From Chlorobium sp. (GTDB taxonomy: Bacteria; Bacteroidota; Chlorobiia; Chlorobiales; Chlorobiaceae), in the NCBI GenBank assembly GCA_005843825.1, contig SZXX01000052.1, positions 1 to 46,882 of the forward strand: DNA of 46,882 nucleotides, in the 5' to 3' direction. The notes under the pieces are model-generated. The model saw only the letters and a list, made by a program, of their open reading frames with translations. It made no database searches and had not been told where the DNA came from. This document shows positions 43,209-46,882 of the stretch, one piece after another. Position 1 is the first letter of the stretch, and every line of letters starts with the position of its first letter. The position numbers were made by a program, and so were the translations under genes.

Positions 43209-44009
43209 TTACAGATCAAAAATGCTATCACATTGCGAGGTCTCCGGAAAAACATAAACCATGCCGCACTCCTTTGAAAACAATGGACTGATTAATCTTG
43301 TGTAAAATTCTTTAGGAACATTAACACACCCTAATGAAACCCGGTGCTCTTTGGAGGATTCAGAAAAAAGAGACAACAATCTCCGCTCTTTGGATCTACC
43401 ATCAAGAACAGGATGAATGGCTAAAGCCATGTCAAAGTCTATCCACAAAACCTCCTTACCATTAGAATTATTACCCAGGCGAGCATAAAATCTTCCAGCA
43501 GGAGTGATACGTTCTTCAGGAAGAATCTTGGAGAGTTCTTTGCTGCCAGTACCAGGGATGGAAACGTCACCTATTGCTGAGCCAAGGAGCACTGGAGATG
43601 AACCAAGAATTGCTCCATCCTTGCTATATGCAAAAATCAGGGTTCGTTTTTTATCAACAACCAAAAACGGCAGTTTTTGATTATTTCCCGAAGTGACTAT
43701 CCAGTCTACCTGCCCCCGAACCTCGTCTGAAGCTTCTTCTAATGCGAAGCACTCCCTGACTACGGGTTCGACGTTATCCTGATTTTTAGGGAACAGTATC
43801 AAGACGCTGCAGGTGCCTCCATCAGCAAAGGAAGGTGGGGAGTAAACAAAAAAAAGTGCAAGAAAAAAAATGGCTCTATAAACCCATGAATGACTGCAAA
43901 GAAAAACAGCGCGGAGGGGTGGTAAAAACCGTAAATCGACCTGTTTTTTAAATTGTCTGGTTATTTCATTCTTTGATGAGGTTGTAATGGGGGACTTTAC
44001 AAACTTCAC
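43209..44009 (-). CDS. L,D-transpeptidase-like (YkuD) protein, paralogue 2
   Basis: The 266-residue protein shares with paralogue 1 the blocks LPFLVVDKKRTLIFAYSKDG, SPVLLGSAIGDVSIPGTGSK, ERITPAGRFYARLGNNSNGK, and the active site HRVSLGCVNVP with His in FDMALAIHPV. It has a hydrophobic segment (AIFFLALFFVYSPPSFA, about residues 46-62) after an unusually long charged start, so the annotated ATG may be early. The two genes are separated by 299 bases without a clear signal. They probably arose by duplication; each may serve a different envelope site. Confidence 0.78.
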   Translation of the reverse strand: MKFVKSPITTSSKNEITRQFKKQVDLRFLPPLRAVFLCSHSWVYRAIFFLALFFVYSPPSFADGGTCSVLILFPKNQDNVEPVVRECFALEEASDEVRGQVDWIVTSGNNQKLPFLVVDKKRTLIFAYSKDGAILGSSPVLLGSAIGDVSIPGTGSKELSKILPEERITPAGRFYARLGNNSNGKEVLWIDFDMALAIHPVLDGRSKERRLLSLFSESSKEHRVSLGCVNVPKEFYTRLISPLFSKECGMVYVFPETSQCDSIFDL

Positions 44010-44353
44010 TCCGAACCAGACGACAACACTGACTTCGAACGCCCCTTAATAGAAACAACAGTTAGAAAGCTTTACTCGCTAACTGTTAACACAGGTTCTT
44101 GCATACCAAATAGAAAACTCTCTAACTGCAAATAATCATATCCATTATAACCCTGCAAACAAGCAGATAAACTGTCAGATTAAAGAGCTTTATTCAGTAA
44201 GAAACGGCTATGGGGAGCGTTCATTTTAGTTTAAGAATATTTTTTTAATCTTAAAAGAGATGGGCCAGATATTCTTTATTATTTCAAGAAAAGTGTCATT
44301 TTCTTAACAATCAGCCAAGATATTTTAACAACTCTATTCTATTCGCACTCACT
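44010..44353. other. AT-rich divergent intergenic region
   Basis: This 344-base region lies between the divergent L,D-transpeptidase and thioesterase genes. It contains an inverted repeat AACAGTTAG/CTAACTGTT (44057-44087) and several AT-rich stretches (44230-44330). I see no gene or riboswitch. Confidence 0.5.
44057..44087. promoter_or_regulatory. inverted repeat, possible operator
   Basis: AACAGTTAG and CTAACTGTT form a perfect 9-bp inverted repeat with a 13-base spacer, about 48 bases upstream of the minus-strand L,D-transpeptidase start. A binding site or hairpin is possible; no regulator is known. Confidence 0.35.
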
Positions 44354-44746
44354 ATGGAAACCTATAAACTTGTGTTACCTGAACACCTTAACCATTACGG
44401 CTTTCTGTTTGGCGGCAACCTTTTGAAATGGATCGACGAGGTGAGCTACATTACCGTGTCGCTGGATTATCCCGGTTGCAACTTTGTCACGGTAGCGATG
44501 GATAAGGTGGAGTTCAAAAAAAGCATACAGGGAGGCTCTATTCTTTGTTTTGTGACGGAAAAAACCAGAATGGGGAAGACTTCAGTGGAGTACACCGTCC
44601 ATGTCTATAAAAAGAGTATCGAAACTGGTGAACGGATTCTTGCGTTCAGCACGCATATCACGTTTGTATGCCTGGATGAGAATGGTGTTAAAAAGGAACT
44701 TTGCTGCGGATATAAAACATCAGGTTCAGATAAAAACTGCCTTTGA
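44354..44746 (+). CDS. acyl-CoA thioesterase, hotdog fold
   Basis: The 130-residue protein has the hotdog-fold pattern of the BACH/YciA type: [20 protein letters not shown] with the catalytic-region Asn, Gly and Asp, then [20 protein letters not shown] and [16 protein letters not shown]. It hydrolyses acyl-CoA to free fatty acid and CoA, with substrate chain length unknown. It is cytoplasmic and single-domain. The gene ends near the convergent LptF/LptG permease gene. Confidence 0.88.
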   Translation: METYKLVLPEHLNHYGFLFGGNLLKWIDEVSYITVSLDYPGCNFVTVAMDKVEFKKSIQGGSILCFVTEKTRMGKTSVEYTVHVYKKSIETGERILAFSTHITFVCLDENGVKKELCCGYKTSGSDKNCL

Positions 44747-44765
44747 AGGTATTTTTGGAGTTCTG

Positions 44766-46097
44766 TTACCGCGAAGTATTAAGCACTGAACCGCTCAGAC
44801 GGACGACAAGCGCAATGCCGATACTGGCCATAACGATATTGGCCAGCCACATGGAGAGAAAAGGGTCGATGATACCCCGTTCGGCAATTTTTTCACCTGA
44901 AATCATGAGCATCCAATAGAGCACAAAAAAGAGCAGCGACATTGCCGCCCCAACTCCAAATCCGCCTCGCCTTGCCAAGACACCAAGGGGGGCTCCGACA
45001 AGAATAAATATAAAGCAGGCAAGTGAGAGTGAGTATTTTTTGTGATAAGCCGCCATATACTTGTTGTACATCTCCCTGTTTGCATTAATGCTTGTGCGTT
45101 CTCCGTCAAGAGTATCAATCTGGCGGTCAACATAGGCGGCTGCTGCATTTTTCCCTGGCAGGTTCATTTGCGCTCTGGACTGAGTCAGTCGATGTGGAGA
45201 GGGATCAACATTTGTTTGCGTAATGCTGCGTTGCAGGTTTTCAAGCGGCAGTTGTATGTGCTTTTCAGATACCGCTATCCTTTTACTGAATTCATCGACG
45301 ATGAGAAGGAGCTCCTTTGCAGAGAGCTCTGTATCTCCGGAGCGCACCCGGTCTGCGGTGTTTCGTGAAAAACCAAACCCGGTTGATTCAAATATGAAAC
45401 GATGCTTTTTAAAGCTCATGTTTCGGTATGACTTGTGATCATGCTGACTGATCTGATGAATTTCACCGTTGTTAAGCGTCATGACCAGATACTGAAAATC
45501 AGGAGTAAAATCTATGCTCCCCTTTTCAGCGCTGACCATAGTGGTGTAATCGGGCCGTGTAGTATCATACATGACAATCCCCATGATCTCTTTGGAGCGG
45601 TCATCAGATTTACGGACATAGATTGAATAACCATCAATAAGGTTAGAGAAGGCATTTTCTTTCAATCCAAAGGCAGGTTTTGCCCTTGTAATATCAATCA
45701 TCAGGGATTTGGCGTAAAAGTTAGCCTCGGGCATGATGACATTATTAAAGCGCTCAACAAGTGCTGAGAGAAAAAGGCCTGCAATGAGTACAGGAATCAT
45801 GACACGGTAAAGAGAGATGCCTGATGCCTTCAGTACGGTCATCTCAGATGTAGTGGTCAGAGAGCCGAAGACCATCACAACCGCAATGAGCACCGCCATA
45901 GGCGCCGCCAGCCCAACCATCCACGCAGACTGCAGTACAATGAGCTCGACAATAGCAGAAAATGCAATGCCCTTGCCGATAAAACGATCGGCGAATGTGG
46001 CAAAAAACTGCAGAATCAGAACAAACAGAATAGTAATAAAAGCAAACAGGAATGGACCGAGATGCGATTTCAGAATATAGCGGTCGATAATCTTCAT
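44766..46097 (-). CDS. LptF/LptG-type LPS export permease (YjgP/YjgQ family)
   Basis: Inner-membrane permease of the LptB2FGC exporter that lifts lipopolysaccharide from the membrane toward the outer membrane. The 443-residue protein starts MKIIDRYILKSHLGPFLFAF, the family opening, with three N-terminal membrane helices, a large periplasmic beta-jellyroll (about 125-330) and three C-terminal helices after KYSLSLACFIFILVGAPLGV. I cannot tell LptF from LptG by eye. The periplasmic part has a charged insert (about 230-310) with coiled-coil character. No lptB or partner is adjacent. Confidence 0.9.
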   Translation of the reverse strand: MKIIDRYILKSHLGPFLFAFITILFVLILQFFATFADRFIGKGIAFSAIVELIVLQSAWMVGLAAPMAVLIAVVMVFGSLTTTSEMTVLKASGISLYRVMIPVLIAGLFLSALVERFNNVIMPEANFYAKSLMIDITRAKPAFGLKENAFSNLIDGYSIYVRKSDDRSKEIMGIVMYDTTRPDYTTMVSAEKGSIDFTPDFQYLVMTLNNGEIHQISQHDHKSYRNMSFKKHRFIFESTGFGFSRNTADRVRSGDTELSAKELLLIVDEFSKRIAVSEKHIQLPLENLQRSITQTNVDPSPHRLTQSRAQMNLPGKNAAAAYVDRQIDTLDGERTSINANREMYNKYMAAYHKKYSLSLACFIFILVGAPLGVLARRGGFGVGAAMSLLFFVLYWMLMISGEKIAERGIIDPFLSMWLANIVMASIGIALVVRLSGSVLNTSR

Positions 46098-46411
46098 AAA
46101 AATCTCTTGTTCACTCTCCCTCGTTGCAAGAACACTCTTGCGGTAGCAATAGAGTGTAATAGTCTTTCAGCTGAAAATATATAATAAAATACGAATGATA
46201 AGGAGGGAGGTGAGATCTAAGTACCCTAAAAACAAAAAATTCAGCATCACAACTCAACAGCCGTTACTGGTTTAGTTGGTGCGAAAGGGAATAGAACGTT
46301 TGAAGGGGTCCGTCAAGGTGGACGAAGGAGAGCTTTACTGAATGCGGGGAGAGAGGCAACCTCGAAGCCCCCTATATGGAGCTTCGAGGTTGCCTTGGTA
46401 GAAGAAAGAGT
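46098..46411. other. intergenic region with a perfect hairpin
   Basis: This 314-base gap separates the LptF/LptG gene from the PEP-CTERM gene, both minus strand. It holds an inverted repeat at 46355-46394 and otherwise no signal I can support. Confidence 0.5.
46355..46394. terminator. hairpin downstream of the second PEP-CTERM gene
   Basis: GGCAACCTCGAAGC and GCTTCGAGGTTGCC form a perfect 14-bp stem with a 12-base loop, just after the PEP-CTERM stop (read on the minus strand). A strong T run is lacking (the bases after the stem are CTCTCTCCCC), so it may be a weak terminator or RNA stabiliser. Confidence 0.5.
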
Positions 46412-46882
46412 TTATACAGAAAGGGCTGTCCCAATACCGGACTTTTTCAGACGAAGCGCTACCAAAAGTCCACCGATTCCCATAAGTGCCCAAGTACTTG
46501 GTTCAGGAGCCTCTGCCACTATAACGTTGATGTTGCCCGGAATACTTTCAGTGAATTGTACATCATACCATAGAGAGTGATTGTCAGGGTCGTACTCTTG
46601 CATCCTAACACCAGTTTCAATTTTCCATATTCCAGGCTTATCAGTGTATGGCGGACCATCGTTTACTGTTGCAGCGTAAATGTGATAGGTGTAAGTTTGA
46701 GAATTTGGTCCAAGGTCACTTCCTACTGTCCAAGAAGTAGGCGTAACGGTAAGTGGTCGAACTATCGCATCTGTTTTGTCGCCAGACATATAGAGCGCCG
46801 ATGCGTAAATACTCTGAATCTGAAATTCTCCTGGAAAATCTAGTACCCGGTTAAAGGTTATATCCAAATTAATCGGGTTACC
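46412..46882 (-). CDS. partial PEP-CTERM sorting-domain protein, 3' end only
   Basis: The frame runs from the right window edge (46882) to a stop at 46412, so only about 156 C-terminal residues are seen; a TTG at 46867 is not a convincing start because the frame is open before it. The visible part is beta-rich, and ends VAEAPEPSTWALMGIGGLLV then ALRLKKSG, the PEP-CTERM tripartite signal: PEP motif, membrane helix and basic tail. The body contains SWTVGSDLGPNSQTYTYHIY and similar strands, consistent with a surface adhesive or structural protein. Anchoring would need an exosortase encoded elsewhere. Confidence 0.85.
   Translation of the reverse strand, partial: GNPINLDITFNRVLDFPGEFQIQSIYASALYMSGDKTDAIVRPLTVTPTSWTVGSDLGPNSQTYTYHIYAATVNDGPPYTDKPGIWKIETGVRMQEYDPDNHSLWYDVQFTESIPGNINVIVAEAPEPSTWALMGIGGLLVALRLKKSGIGTALSV

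Noticed and set aside
43032-43277. 81-codon plus-strand frame between the two L,D-transpeptidase genes
   Set aside because: It overlaps the end of the second paralogue, has no ribosome binding site and no protein-like composition.

Overview
The window looks like chromosome of a Gram-negative, Chlorobiaceae-like bacterium (green sulfur bacterium, Chlorobium/Pelodictyon type). The evidence is a mix of lipid A and LPS export genes (lpxD, an LptF/LptG permease), a phytoene synthase next to lysS, TolB, Tat and outer-membrane barrel proteins, PEP-CTERM surface proteins, a class A RNase P RNA, and dispersed short palindromic repeats built on a CTTATAGG-like unit, which I associate with this group. 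The taxonomic call is inference from gene content, not from a marker search.

Region 1 (1-12130) is accessory. It holds an EcsC/TerB-like protein, small orphan proteins, an HD-domain protein, a HEAT-like repeat protein, two Sel1-repeat proteins, a DUF2779 protein that joins a Cas4-like iron-sulfur nuclease fold to an RNase H-like fold, a second PD-(D/E)XK-like protein beside it, dinD, and a WYL regulator. Between them lie gene remnants, including a clearly recognisable broken C-terminal part of a DarG antitoxin. Long inverted repeats flank one Sel1 gene, and a 30-bp direct repeat brackets the dinD/darG stretch. This looks like an eroding defence or mobile island.

Region 2 (12262-19862) is mostly housekeeping: lpxD, prs, rplY with a strong terminator, a Dpp/Opp-type ABC permease, a Nudix hydrolase, a small conserved protein and a ComEC-like channel protein.

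Region 3 (19863-29994) opens with a PEP-CTERM gene preceded by an excellent sigma-54 (-24/-12) promoter. Its signal peptide is out of frame with its ATG by one base in an A9 tract. Then come metF, lysA, rpmG, tRNA-Leu(CAG), a coiled-coil zinc-ribbon protein, rnpB, rodA, an isochorismatase-like hydrolase, a Spy/CpxP-like periplasmic protein, tolB and tatA.

Region 4 (30091-37705) is envelope-centred: a beta-barrel protein, a secreted Gly/Trp/Tyr-rich protein, a Rap1a/Tai-family protein, a DUF4266 lipoprotein with a DUF3570 protein, and a minus-strand run hflX-ybeY-sensor-like protein-DUF4412 lipoprotein-small membrane protein-CPXCG protein that looks like one operon.

Region 5 (37919-46882) carries crtB, lysS, an NFACT/RqcH protein, two L,D-transpeptidase paralogues, an acyl-CoA thioesterase, an LptF/LptG permease and, at the edge, a partial second PEP-CTERM protein. 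No CRISPR array, intact transposase or rRNA was seen.
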